A program made the position numbers and the translations under genes. Shown piece after piece: positions 13,196-24,483 of a DNA stretch of 64,000 nucleotides (position 1 is the first letter of the stretch; each line of letters opens with the position of its first letter). Below the pieces are notes generated by a model. That model saw nothing but the letters and a program-made list of their open reading frames with translations, ran no database searches and was not told where the DNA came from. Source of the stretch: Ptychodera flava (Eukaryota; Hemichordata; Enteropneusta; Ptychoderidae). The stretch is taken from positions 186,001-250,000 of the forward strand of contig NW_027248395.1 of the NCBI RefSeq assembly GCF_041260155.1. Reading direction: 5' to 3'.

Positions 13196-13489
13196 TTATA
13201 CGATATGAAATTACAATAATTCCATTGTTAAGTACTCTAAACTTACTTCTCAACTATCAAAGTGATATATTAAATGATAGGTATTTGCATGTAGAATAGA
13301 ATCATGAACTCCAAACGTGTATTCCAAATATTCTTATTGAATATTTTCAATTAAATCGTAAACATCTTGACTCGTTTTTATATTCAAAATATTGTGTAGT
13401 AAATACTAGTAATGCTCACATATGATGATAAATATCTGAATTTGTGTTGCAATTGATTTTTTGTCTATTAAGGTTACGCACACTGTACT

Positions 13490-13765
13490 GGAACCTTTTC
13501 CTGTCTAATTCCCATATAGCTGAACAACAAGAATACATAAAACCAATAGGAACTAATTCGGGATAATTGTGTCTTCATAGTTTGCAAATTTTCTAAAACG
13601 TGTTTTGCGCTCTGTAGTTTAGTGTTGAAATATTACAAGTTACTCTTAAAAACAAGTAAAAAGAAAAGCAGATGAGCTTAAATTTGCAAATTAAACCGAC
13701 ATTACTTCACCATCCAATTATCCCAAATTAGTTCCAATCTTGTTATAAATAGCTGTGTGTTGAAT
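13490..13765. repeat. Imperfect inverted repeat pair
   Basis: A segment at 13545-13575 containing GGAACTAATTCGGGATAATT is answered in reverse complement at 13715-13745. The arms extend imperfectly on both sides. This could be a small MITE. It lies between the left foldback arm and the Penelope-like fragment. Confidence 0.45.
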
Positions 13766-13942
13766 GGCCCTTTTGTTTTATTGATGTCATTTTTGTTTCA
13801 ATTTCTCTAGAAATCTTGTTTTGATGGAGACATCATTGGTTACTACATCTGTGTTACATCTGTATTTTCAGTTCAGTTATGTAGAATATGTAGACGGAAG
13901 GCACCATATTTTATTTATCGTATTCATTTTTATATAATGAAG

Positions 13943-15670
13943 GAATAACAACTCAACACACCGTTCATATCTTCGTTGTTTGCATTTTGTGTATGATATT
14001 GTGTATATTGTCAGTGTATATTATGTTTGGCTGTTTTATATAAAGTGTTAATTAGCCATGGAGATTATTCCAGTTAACAGTAAAATACTAGCACCACTTA
14101 CAAGTTGGTACCTCATGCTAAAAATACAAGTGAACAAAATGACGCCCACCAGGAAAGTTCGTGGGCCGCCCAATTATAAGTGGATGATGCAGTTCAACCT
14201 TTCACAGATCAGAATCCATTGACTATTTTCTCAAACAAACCGTGAAGAAATAAACAATATACATCAAAGATACGACAGATTTTACACGGAAAATTGAGAC
14301 AATAAAAGTTCCGGCCAATGCGACATTGTAACACTAGACATTGTTTCAATGTACACTAATACAACGCACAATGAAGCAATGGAATCAGTCGACAGAGCAT
14401 TAAATCAGGAAAGATCATCAAATGATTGCATAATAAAAAAACCAACAACAAAATACATGATAGCTATGCTGAAAATGATCTTGAAAAACAACAAGTCAAC
14501 AGTTAATTCTAACATTAGGTATTTGGGTGCGGTACGGGATCTTCAGTTTTACCAGAAATTCCCGACATTATATTTCACAAGACAAAATGAGAACAATCCA
14601 GCAACACACTGAACAAATATCGCTCTGACTGAGATTCAGAGACGATGTATTATTCTCATTTGAACTCAACACGAGCTTAATTAATTCATATCAAACATAA
14701 ACAAATGCATCATACTTTCAAATTTTCGAAAGCTCTTCTCAAGAAATCATATCGTTAGACCTCATTATCTATAAAGGTCATCGGTGCAACAAAGAGAACA
14801 TTCTCGGCTGCAAAACACACACAAAACAAACAGATATATTGCGGTTCATGAAACCAAACGGTAACATTCAAGGGCCTTGTTAAACGCGAAACATTACGAT
14901 ACATTAGAACAATCATGCAACAACAAGACAATACAAAATACAAGATATTTTTGAGATAAAAGTAAGAAATGCGACAAAACGATTCTAAATCTTGTTTAAT
15001 TATTACTAACTTTGGACAATCGGATGACATTTAAATGTTATTAAATTTTCATTAAATTACTTTCAAAACCTTGGAATCGTAAAAAGTAAAAGGGAACCAA
15101 AACATTTTCAGGTCCCCTATATGCAGATCAAAAACTCCAAGTACCCCTCTGCAATCATCTAAACTTTTCGATTCCATCCCGAATTAATCCGCCCCTCGCC
15201 GTTATTTGTGAGCGTAGCCTAATCACATACATAAGAAACGGAAATATAAACGTTACGATGATGCCAAACTTCACAAAACCTACAACAGTCCGATCTCCGG
15301 TTCAAATGACCGTACACAAATACAGCCTGAACGGACCGTAGACACTCTAGCTTCCGTACTTGAACAAACTGAACTTCAGTGGAACAACTCGATTGGTAAC
15401 ACCTATCATTCAATCAGTGCACATGTTTCACCAAAAGAATATGAAGGACTGATGCAGACAACTCTATTCTTGAAAGGTAGTATCAAAGGATCGCAGTGTC
15501 ACATTAGTCTTGCTACCCCATAGGGCAGGACATGTAGATTAGGGCTACGTCTAGCAGGGCAAATCAACACTACACATAAAACGGCCAAACATAACATAAT
15601 ATACACTTAAAATATACACAATATCATACACAAATTTCAAACAACTAAGATATGAACGATGTGTGGAGCT
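13943..15670 (+). mobile_element. Penelope-like retroelement fragment with inverted end repeats
   Basis: The plus-strand coding remnant (about 14130-15450) shows reverse-transcriptase landmarks of the Penelope-like family: a DIVSMYTN motif, where the family has D.vslYTNIPH, and a GCGTGSS motif shortly downstream, where the family has a similar sequence in the palm. Downstream text resembles the end of the RT and its linker. About 110 bp at 13943-14055 recur in reverse complement at 15555-15668. End repeats in inverted orientation are known for this family. The copy is clearly broken and old. Confidence 0.72.
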
Positions 15671-15681
15671 GCTTTCTCTCA

Positions 15682-15831
15682 TTACATGTCACCAATTGTG
15701 TCTGCTGTCAAATTAATCTTCCCTGCACAGACCTTTGTTCCTGCCAAGGCAGCGATAACTGTGGCAACCGTTTTACTCATGACAATGTTGGTGAAGAAGA
15801 GGATGACGAATTCCTACAATTACTAGATTAA
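15682..15831 (+). pseudogene. Fragment encoding a CXC-type cysteine-rich tail
   Basis: A short plus-strand frame encodes CTDLCSCQGSDNCGN followed by an acidic tail (EEEDDE) and a stop. The cysteine spacing resembles the CXC (Tesmin/TSO1-like) segment at the C-terminus of several transposon-encoded proteins. The upstream part of the gene is missing. It sits between the Penelope-like fragment and the right arm of the foldback, so it may be a relic of that element's own protein. This is inference. Confidence 0.4.
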
Positions 15832-17506
15832 CAGGAATTACATAAATGATTTGGATCATGAATCTTGCCATTACTTTGACTGCAGCTTACTCTGACACAT
15901 TGTTTCAGCTACAGAGCTACTTTTCAACAACTACTTTAGTGTCGTTCATGTGGATTTTTTTATGTTTGCATTTAATAGTAATTGGTGATATTTTCCGAAC
16001 ACATCTTTAGGAAATAATGTTGACGTTCAAATCATTTACCATATATGTTAAAATCAAAATGTTATATATATCCTGTTTTCATGGTTACAACATTACAAGA
16101 AAATATTGGTATTCTCGAGTAACATTAAAAAGTTTCCTTATGCTGTGAATGGCTATATTATACTCCAAACAAAAGGCACATTCGAAGAATGAGCCTCTGA
16201 CCTATAAAAGCTGGACATCGGTATTGGATAATATTGTAAACAAGAAGAGGTGTTCATATCTTTTAAAACATACATTCATCAAAAAAGTAATAAGTTTCAG
16301 AACTAATTTCAGCTGTTTTGTTCTTTATGTTCTACGCACTTTTTTTCACAACATGATACTTGTGGTTGCATCGTTACTTTAGTTAATTTTTTTAAATACC
16401 ATTATTCAAAAGAGGAAATATTTATTTCAACAGAAATATGAAAATATTTCAGTAAAATTACTTGAAATATCACTTTTGATATCAATTTTGTGTTTTACAT
16501 GCAAATACCATTACCAAATACCATATATCACTCGATAGTGTAAAAGTATGTTTAGAATAGTTAACAATGAATTTTCTAATTTTATATTTCATTTCTGCAA
16601 AGTGCCTACTAGTGTAAATTATGCACCTAAAAGGGGTACGGCCTTCCTTGATAGCTCAACATTGTCAATTTTCTTCAAAGAGATATAAAAAGCTTTCAAA
16701 TAACGTATGATGTGGGTGTATGATAGGGCTGTATGTGTTAAAATTCTTAAAATATTGTTATTCTAAAGGAGAAAATATTTTTTCCATATATGAAAATATT
16801 TCAGTTAAATTAATTTCAATATCTCTTTGGCTATTCATTTTGTATTCTAAATGCAAATACCTTTCATTTGATATATCACTCGAGAGTTTAAACGTATGTT
16901 TAGAGAAGTTAACTATAAATTTATAATACTATATCGCATTTATGCATATTGGGTATGCGTGTTGATTATGCAAATTAGGGGGTTATGGCCCGATTTTGTA
17001 GCTCCAAATTGTCAATTTTTCTTAAGTGGAGATAATAAGCTTTCAAATGATGTATGATGTGGCTGTGTGTTGAGGCTGTATATGATAAAATTTTTAAAAT
17101 ATTGTTATTCAAAAGGGAAAATATTGTTTTCCATATAAACATAAATAATATTTCAGTGAAATCAATTTCAAAATCTCTTTGAATATCCATTTTGTATTCT
17201 ACATGGAAAGACCTTTCATTTGATATATCACTCAATAGTTTTAAACATATCGTTAGAGAAGTTAACAATACATTTCAAATATTATATGGCATTTATGCAA
17301 ATTGGGTACCCTTGTTAATTATGCAAATTAGGAGGTTATGGCCCTACTTGGCAGCTCCACATCGTCAATTTTCTTAAAGCAGAGATAAAAAGCTTTCTAA
17401 TGACGTATGGTGTGGCCGTATGTAAGGTGGGTACATTAAACTCCTAAATAAGGCACTTTTTGTGGATTCGCCGCTCGCCTACAATGCTTACCTGACCAGG
17501 ATAATT

Positions 17507-17531
17507 AGTTCCAGAGACCAGCTCTGGAACT
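17507..17531. repeat. Perfect 10-bp hairpin
   Basis: AGTTCCAGAG and CTCTGGAACT form a perfect stem with a 5-base loop just outside the right end of the foldback element. Confidence 0.6.
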
Positions 17532-17532
17532 G

Positions 17533-17627
17533 TTAGTTTTTGCTCACTTTCCCTCTTTCTTTCTGTCTTTCTTTCTTTCTCTATTTCCGGTATTACTACC
17601 ATAGAACATGCTATACACAAATTTTAC
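17533..17627 (+). repeat. CTTT microsatellite with flanking unit, copy 2
   Basis: Shorter, impure second copy of the sequence at 10846-10966, in the same orientation and with the same flank ending in CTATACACAAAT. Confidence 0.75.
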
Positions 17628-17639
17628 CTCAATTACCCA

Positions 17640-18560
17640 CAATGCATTGCGACACGCTTATGACGTCATCGCTCAGCTCGGACGGGTTTTACCGGCATTT
17701 CTTGTTTGTTTATTTATTTATCTTTTTATTTTGCATTGCTCAACTATCATATTGTGTTCAGCTCTTAATAATTATAGCTTTCTTTCGCTGTCTTTTTTGT
17801 TGCTTTTTGATTTTATTTTTCTCTAAATACTCGCCGTGAGTGACGCTATACTGTTTCGCCCGAATGCTCATATTAACAATGGCGGCGGATATGATCGCTG
17901 CGCTCGCATAGAGAGATAAAAGTAGGCTTTCCGTAAGTTTACAAGCGCGGCTGGGCACATCATGTACCTAGGCGAGGTGGGAGTGCTCGAAAACGAAGAT
18001 CAATGCAAAATTTGGATTCGAAATCTTCTGTTTTGGCGGAGAAACTGCCCGCCGTATTTCTGAGGAGCCACCAGTGTTTTTCCCATATCAGTCTGCAGGG
18101 CTGTAGTGGGAGGCCGTTTAACGCCAGTTACACACAGCCGGCCCCGCCATGCAGAGCTAGGCATTCATAGTGAACTGTTTGTCAACGCACCGGCATGCGT
18201 TGGCTGCATGTAAAAGCAAGTCACTTTCCAAGGTCAAACGGTCAGTAACATGTGAAAACAGCGACATAGCAAAGATAATTGTTTTAGTCTGTGCTTTTAA
18301 TCAAATGAAAATGCATGTGGCCTCGGTTTTTAATTTCAACGGCCTAGGTCAGATGTATCCTCTCGTCTGATCATCGTCGTAAACCATACGCCTCTTTACG
18401 GCAACAACTCAGCACTACCCGTCAAGCGATTGATTTTTGCGAAGGTCAGCGGAGCGAAAATAATTGCTCTGGCTAGCGAGAATGTCATCTGATATACATT
18501 TCCGTGCGTTGTCGCCCCCGTATGTATCTGTTGCGTTTTTACCGTACATGTAAGCATTTG
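17640..18560. other. CpG-richer unassigned region
   Basis: This stretch has visibly more G+C and CpG than its surroundings, including GGCGGCGGATATGATCGCTG and several CGC clusters. It could be a promoter or first-exon region, but no coding exon with a believable donor was found. The frames here lack domains. Confidence 0.3.
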
Positions 18561-19094
18561 TAATCTGTGAACTGTATTCCCCGGACTTCCTTGCTTTTAG
18601 TTGTAATTATGGTGTTTACTGTTATCAGCCCTAACTATATAGGTACGTGCTTGAATGTTAAAATCCAAAGCACTCTTTCATTCTGCACCTATCTTTGTTA
18701 CACATTCTTTTGTTTCTTCAGCTGCTCTGGTCTCTGGAACTTCGCTTTGCTTGCAAATGCTTTCTAGTTTTCACTTTTCGTTGTTTGACAGATGCATATA
18801 TTCATTGTTCCTAACATTCCATATGTCTACAGTTCATGTGTGCTATTACACCGTTGGCAGCGCCTGCCGAGAACCAAGTCCTACGTTGAGTTGTTGGCAT
18901 GTCGAGAGTACCTTCTACCTGATGTAGATCTGGAATGCGTCGCGCCTCCATCTACCTAGCAGTCTCTTTATGAGCTAGTCAGGCAGGCTGGCTTTAGGCA
19001 GCGGTTGTGGCTGCACCACTGCGGAAGCTATGTGTCGCATGCAGCTTAGCAACGGTAATTCCCGCATGCGTAAGCCGTTCCAGTTGGCATTTGT

Positions 19095-19262
19095 TTAGTC
19101 TTTGTTGTCTGAGCCATGTCCATCCATAAATTGGAAGGCCGGTTCCTCAGGGCACATGTAGCTGTGGTTCACGGTATACTTCCCACAGGCGCAGACTGCA
19201 CACACATAGAGGTCACGGTTGGAGCAATATGGATGGTGTGCCAAGGGCGTATGGTCAGTCTT
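19095..19262 (-). pseudogene. Cysteine-rich coding fragment, unknown protein
   Basis: A minus-strand frame encodes PYCSNRDLYVCAVCACG, then a YMCPEEP motif and a stop. The closely spaced cysteine and histidine residues look like part of a zinc-binding domain rather than chance. It is cut off on its 5' side at the point where the LINE fragment begins (about 19265), so it may be the end of a gene or element broken by that insertion. I do not recognise the family. Confidence 0.3.
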
Positions 19263-19264
19263 GG

Positions 19265-19895
19265 ATGATTTTATCCTAATTAAATCTAAATCTAAATGAC
19301 TTTGTTTACTTTTACTCAGCAAATTCGAGATATCCCAATATGAGATCAATTGATGACTATTTAAAACTTAAACCACAGTCTTGCCACACAGAATCATTTA
19401 CTCGTTTTTACTTTAACAGAATTGTACCATTATGGAATCATTTACACACAGATATTAGAATGTCTGGGAATGTCTCTCTTTTCAAATCAAGAGTAACTTT
19501 ATTTTTTCAGCAGAAATTTGTAAATATTTTCAATTGTACTGATACTTGTACATGGGTTCCAGCATGTCGCTCACAAAATTGTCGTCCAATTTAATTATTT
19601 CCGGTCTATTTACTGTTCCAAGCTGCCGACTTTCTTGTTTACTGTATGTTATTATTTCTTATTGTGCAGTATGTTATGTGCCTTGTTGTTTTTTTTTTTT
19701 TATATTTCAATTTTAATGCATGGCGGGGCAGTATAGGCCTAGAGGTGCTCGTCACCTGTTTGTCTCAGCCTTTTACTGGCGGCCATCTTATTGCAATGTT
19801 TAGTGTCACTCCTAGTGAGTTCGTTGTCTGTCATTGTGTTTTCTCTGTCTTTGTATGCCAGCGATGAAGTTTAATAAATAAATAAATAAATAAAA
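19265..19895 (+). mobile_element. 5'-truncated LINE, reverse-transcriptase C-terminus and tail
   Basis: The plus-strand frame (to 19594) ends in a pattern typical of the last part of LINE ORF2 in Jockey/CR1-like clades: FYFNRIVPLWNHL, then DIR, a FKSRV segment and a terminal cysteine-rich CTWVPACRSQNC motif. About 280 bp of 3' untranslated sequence follow, closed by an AAAT repeat tail (19873-19895), as several LINE clades have. Everything upstream of the extreme C-terminus is absent, which is the usual 5' truncation. The exact 5' boundary is estimated. Confidence 0.8.
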
Positions 19896-21530
19896 TTCAA
19901 TACATTCTTGATGTTATAGTAAAATCATTCGAATTACTCGTGTTTGCTTCTAATTATTCAGAAGGCAAAGTCTCATCTAACGTTCAAAATAAATACATGT
20001 TGATGGAAAAGTTACAATAGCAATGGCGGAACTTCATTTTCCCATCATTCAAATAAGCACAGATTATCAGTAACCCATGTATATAAATTAGTTTTGGTTA
20101 AAAAAATGAAACATACTGCAGCTTTCTACCCACAACTAAGATAAAAACAGCAGTGAAATAGTTCAATCTGATGACACTGAAAAAAGTTGAATGTTTACCT
20201 AATTTAGAGTAATGACATTACATGAAAGCTAGAGTATCTCTGACTCTCTTTTTTGTATACTACACCATTGTGACAAAATATCTTTGGAGATACCACTTCA
20301 ACAAAATACACTTTTTGCCATCTTGATCCATTTTAATGTATTTTTGCTGTCAGTTGACTCGTCAAGAAAATATTTATAGGCTATATATTTTTGACTACTT
20401 TTTGACAGATGGAAATGTTTTTGGATAGAACATTATCATGATGCAAAAGCATCATGATATCATGTGTTTCTTTAAGTAAGATTACATAATTGTACTTATG
20501 AGAATTTATGTCCTGAAGACCTACCAATAATGCAAGTGATTTTTTCAAAGGATACATATTATTCATATCCTGAGGGTGATTGAATTACTTCCTACGTCAT
20601 CATAGCTGCAAAAATAGAATGCGCACTCTACGACGGACGTGTCTGCTTTACGATACCGGGCTCACTGTAAAAATCACACGGTGTTTTGAATGGAAACATA
20701 TATTTATACAACTTATTGTCAGAGCTTTTAGAATAGAGCGGACAATATTAGCGATGGTTGAATGATCATTATATTATCTTCGAGTTGTAGGTTTTAAATG
20801 TTTGAATGTCGGTTTATCTACAAATAATTTAAAAATCCAAACAAAATAATTTGAAAAGGACACGTTTCTCATCAAATTGTGATTTTTCCAATTTCAGATA
20901 TGGGGGGGGGGGGATGTTAAGCTATTTCGCATTGTAAATCGGCTGGCGACCCCATATTTCTATTTGATACATATAATGTGCAATATCTGAGCAATAACTA
21001 CGTGAAAATAAACAAAATTGTTGGATTGGAAAAAAATAAATCTACAAAGTAAGGATAAGGCGTTGTCATCACTTTTAAGTTTGAAACAGCTTTAATTTTT
21101 GTTTTTGGAAGATCTGAGAAGTGATAACATATATACTTATGCACATTTTCAGCGGAAATATAGCTAAAACTGCCATACATTATTCAATGTGGTTCACGTG
21201 TAAATAAAAATAGTGCAGCGTTTCAAGAGAGGAACTAAAAGTAAATATATCGATTTGGGCAACGCTTACGGGAGATTCATAATTTTTTGCCATTCGAATG
21301 GGATAAAGTGGGTGTATTTCAAATCCTTCTAGCTGCCAAATTAATCAGGTGATTTATTAATTTTTTGTCGTTATTTCATCGTCGCATATAAGTCTTACTG
21401 TAAGAGAAAATAACGAAATCGTTGGTTAAAATTTTTGGCTAACTAACCCTTAAATGGCTTCCGACTTTATTTTTATAAATTATCGGTACAGAGACATGCT
21501 CTCCCTATTTTTTTTTTATTTCACTTTTCA
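19896..21530. other. Intergenic or intronic DNA, nothing firm
   Basis: A+T-rich sequence with a run of 12 G residues at about 20902-20913. No exon, repeat family or RNA gene was recognised. Confidence 0.4.
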
Positions 21531-21531
21531 G

Positions 21532-21633
21532 AAGGAATTTACTCCACTGCACCATGCTGCAGAAAATGGCCGTAGAGATGTTGCAGAGATTCTCATTGGT
21601 GCTAAGGCAAACATAGAAGCTCTCACAAAGGCT
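21532..21633 (+). CDS. Single ankyrin-repeat exon
   Basis: A polypyrimidine tract and CAG acceptor precede 102 bp (34 codons, phase 0 at both ends), followed by a GTAAGT donor. The product contains TPLHHAAENGRRDVAEILI followed by GAKANIEALTKA. This is one ankyrin repeat: TPLHhAA helix, a DVAEILI second helix and the GA.aNi loop. One repeat per exon in phase 0 is common in ankyrin-repeat genes. Ankyrin repeats mediate protein binding and do not by themselves indicate function. No neighbouring repeat exon is visible on either side, so it is either part of a gene with very long introns or an orphan exon. Confidence 0.75.
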
Positions 21634-21794
21634 GTAAGTAAATAATTGCCATGTAGCTTAAACTCTGAAGAGACATGTAATGAAAATAGTAATGCCTAAA
21701 TACATTGGTTCAATTAACCTCGCCGCAGGAGCCAATCCCTCCTATCGGGCTATTGGCGTCAGCTCTTGGGGACATAACCCTTGTATTCAGGCAA

Positions 21795-22035
21795 TAATAT
21801 TTTATTATACCAGTATATTGATGACCAAAAAGCAGCAATCCAATTAGTGGAGACGTGGAAAGAACAGTGGTATGTTCACGATATACCAAGGCTGGCAGAT
21901 GCGCGAGCTGTCAGGCAGAGCAAAAATCCTTTTCTGATGTTCCCTGCCGGAATTTCAATACAGTGTTATGATATTATAGCTATAAATCACACCTAGATAA
22001 GGCAGCAACTCGATTGTGACCAGTTTTTATTATTT
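21795..22035 (+). mobile_element. MITE family C, diverged copy
   Basis: About 240 bp resemble 54892-55212 in the same orientation. Shared parts include the segment around CAGCAATC(C/T)(A/G)ATT, an AAAAATCC(T/G)TTT stretch, TATAAATCACACC and ACTCGATT.TGACCAG. The right half with the central palindrome is poorly preserved here. It lies in the sequence following the ankyrin exon. Confidence 0.55.
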
Positions 22036-22654
22036 TATTTAATAATAGCCTTCTCAGAGGATTTGCATTAGCTAGAACCAGACAATTTTAATCTCTATTG
22101 TCCATGGAAAGAAAACACTTCATTTTCAGATAAGTTGTTAGATCATTGGTAAAGATGTGTCAAAGAATTGCAAATGAAGAAGATCTGATACATTCAAGAC
22201 AAACAGCACGATATCGTAGTGATTAAGTCTGTGAAAAAATATCTAAACCGTTTATAAATCAGTCATTGGTTAAGCCCCTACAATAGCTGCTAATTTATGC
22301 ATTGCTTTCATGATTTTATTTTCAAACCAAAGTTGGTTCAAGTAAACATGCTAACTGAATGACGTGTATTGAAGTATCGCTGATCATTGATTTGGACCAT
22401 GCCTACACGTTTTAAAAGGCTAAATAACAAACGGTATCACACACATAAAATGACGCCCCACGGGAAAATACAATAAAACAACATTTACTGCGCATACACA
22501 TACTGATCATACCAGAAACAAGCATGATGCCATTTACTTGAATGAAGAACTCACATTGGCCAACATTTTGTTGCAGTGATCTTTTTTTCTCTCTCATATG
22601 ATTAGTTTTTGGAAAAATGGTGGAAAGTCTGAAATGACGTAAAAACCTTTGAAT

Positions 22655-22985
22655 CTACAGATCACTTTTGGCTAGCGTTTTGTCTGCGGCTTCTCCGCTC
22701 GATGACTTGGTACCGCACATTGTGAGTTCAAACCCGATTGAAACAGCATATTTTCTACCCTGGGTTGATAGCTCTGCTGGTGGACGGAATTGTTCTCGAG
22801 GCTGTCTTTCGCCCAGTTTAAGCCATGTATTTATTGCTTTGCTTCGATAAAGTTTCTGTGTGATAGTGAGCGTACGAGCGTGACTGCTTAACTGGGTCTA
22901 CAGGGTGTGGAAAGGTTGCAGTCAGAAAAGTAACAACTTAGCTGGGTTATAGAACCAATCTTCATTGAGATTGGGGATTTGGCCT
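22655..22985 (+). mobile_element. tRNA-derived SINE, copy 1
   Basis: The head has a tRNA-like layout: GGCTTCTCCGCTCGATGACT, then a box-B-like GTGAGTTCAAACCCGATTG. It cannot be a working tRNA gene because the arms do not pair into a cloverleaf and the same head recurs at 22980, 61750 and 62596 with SINE-like tails. The right boundary is approximate. Confidence 0.55.
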
Positions 22986-23267
22986 AGCGTTTTTGTCTAT
23001 GGCTTCTCCGCTAGGTGATTTGGTACCATACGTCGTGAGTTCGAACCCTATAGAACCACTGTATTTTGACACTCATGGCAGCATTATACATTTTTTCAGT
23101 CTCTAATGGGTCTTGTTCAAAGAAAAAAAATCTTGGAAAATTAAGGATATTTGAGATCGCTTTCTTACAAATTCACAGCTTTTGGGGCTTTAAGTCGTGA
23201 TTTCAAACCCAATAGAAACCACCGTATTTTGACACTCATGGTAGCATTACACATTTTTTCAGTCTCT
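22980..23267 (+). mobile_element. tRNA-derived SINE copy 2 with tandemly repeated body
   Basis: Head: GGCTTCTCCGCTAGGTGATT, then GTGAGTTCGAACCC, a box-B-like match. A body segment with TATTTTGACACTCATGG and TTTTTTCAGTCTCTAATGGG follows. The body is duplicated: the unit at about 23035-23195 is followed by a second unit that begins at 23196 and continues, after a 1.2-kb insertion, at 24484-24575. Confidence 0.6.
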
Positions 23268-23268
23268 A

Positions 23269-24483
23269 CTCGAGTACGTTAAGGCGAGGCTCGATAAATT
23301 TCTTATGAATATGCAAATTTGCACTAATAAATATTCATGTTTCCATGAGCGCGCGCGCTCAGCATGATTCAACTGGATTGCGGACATGTATGGTGGTGTG
23401 CGAGTACTCGCGAGTGTAGCGTTCGATGCTTCAGCTCACGTAGGCAAAAGAACCAAACTGGACATTTGGAAGGGCTATTTATGTCATCCAACTTCACTGT
23501 TTCGGTCTTTTAGCATATCAAGAGCCAACGAAGACTTATACATATCGAAATGAACGCAGTTTGACGAAGGATATTGTGGCTACGCCATCATGGTTGCCGC
23601 CCGGGGTTGCCGCCATGCACATGTTGATCCCTGATGTGGCCCACCACTTGTTTTCGCCATCATTCATCAAGGACAGACAGGGGTGTTTTGCAACAACTGG
23701 TTGTCACTACTCACAACATGTACAAAAAACCGTCAGAAACAAAAGCGAGGTTAAGTATTTTATCGATCTCCGGAACTGCTCTCGCACTGACGCGATTGCT
23801 GAATGCGGGCTGATTTGGACCCGACCGCCTCGTTCCTTGGATACAGTCAGCTGTCTTTACCCATAAAGCATTGTATGTGGTCCCTGGATGGGCTTGCCCA
23901 GGGCCTGAATAGGGATTTCCCGGCCGGCTAGAGTCCCAAATTACAACAAGAAAAATGCAAAAATCCAGCCGCTAAACTTTTTTTAAATCGCTGATTTGAA
24001 TATTATATTGACATGTTTGTCAATATTATGCTGACAATTCTTTATCCTAGAAAGCAAGTGCAGGCACAGTTTGACCCCAATTACGCTTGTACTGGAGGTC
24101 GTCTGTCAAGGGTCAGCTGATATTTTGTGGCGAGTCATTAATACGGGGGTGAAATTTCTTACAGTATAGGTCGCACTAGTGATGAAAAGTGAGGTCAACG
24201 CGGACAGTGTGGTTATTTACAGGATATTGGGGAGTCTTCCGGCTGGATTCTGTGCTCGAACAGACAATACAATTTTCGAACCAAAAATACCGTTATTTAG
24301 TGAAATTAAAAATCATTTCGGGGATTTTATCAACATAATACTATTTTGCGGAGTCGTTTTTTATAAAATGCATATACAAAAGTTGACTAATACGGAAGGA
24401 TGTGCCGATTTAGCCAGTAAAACCGAAACGGACTCGTCGATAGAGGGCGCCCTTTGCGGGAGCCATGCCTTAACATACTCGAG
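23269..24483. mobile_element. TA-flanked DNA transposon (Tc1/mariner-like), non-autonomous
   Basis: The element starts CTCGAGTACGTTAAGGC and ends GCCTTAACATACTCGAG, inverted repeats that differ at one base. It is flanked by a TA dinucleotide on each side (23267-23268 and 24484-24485). The adjacent tandem copy of the host sequence (about 23091-23120) shows the unoccupied site with a single TA. A TA duplication is characteristic of Tc1/mariner-type elements, though a few other families share it. The 1.2-kb interior is CpG-rich and contains a 101-codon frame (23561-23866) without transposase motifs. Confidence 0.82.

Larger units (their letters stand above)
11845..17480. mobile_element. Large foldback DNA element with arms of tandem ~350-bp units
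   Basis: The left arm (11845-13350) holds about four direct copies of a ~350-bp A+T-rich unit. The right arm (16385-17480) holds three copies of the same unit in inverted orientation. Unit landmarks include TTTGAAAGCTTA, AATTTGCATAA and ATATATCAAATGAAAGGTAT. The outermost parts also match as inverted repeats: a GTAGGCGAGCGGC-like terminus, then a TTAATGTACC.ACCTTACATAC segment. No transposase is recognisable, so it is either non-autonomous or too old to read. A Penelope-like fragment lies between the arms. I did not find a clear target duplication. Confidence 0.75.

Noticed and set aside
14755-15030. 91-codon minus-strand frame
   Set aside because: Antisense shadow of the Penelope-like coding remnant on the plus strand.
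22668-22760. tRNA gene
   Set aside because: Box A- and B-like sequences are present, but no cloverleaf can be drawn and the same head recurs with different tails, so it is a SINE. The same applies near 23000, 61800 and 62620.
23561-23866. 101-codon frame inside the TA-flanked transposon as its transposase
   Set aside because: No acidic triad, helix-turn-helix or similarity pattern of Tc1/mariner transposases is visible, and it is too short.
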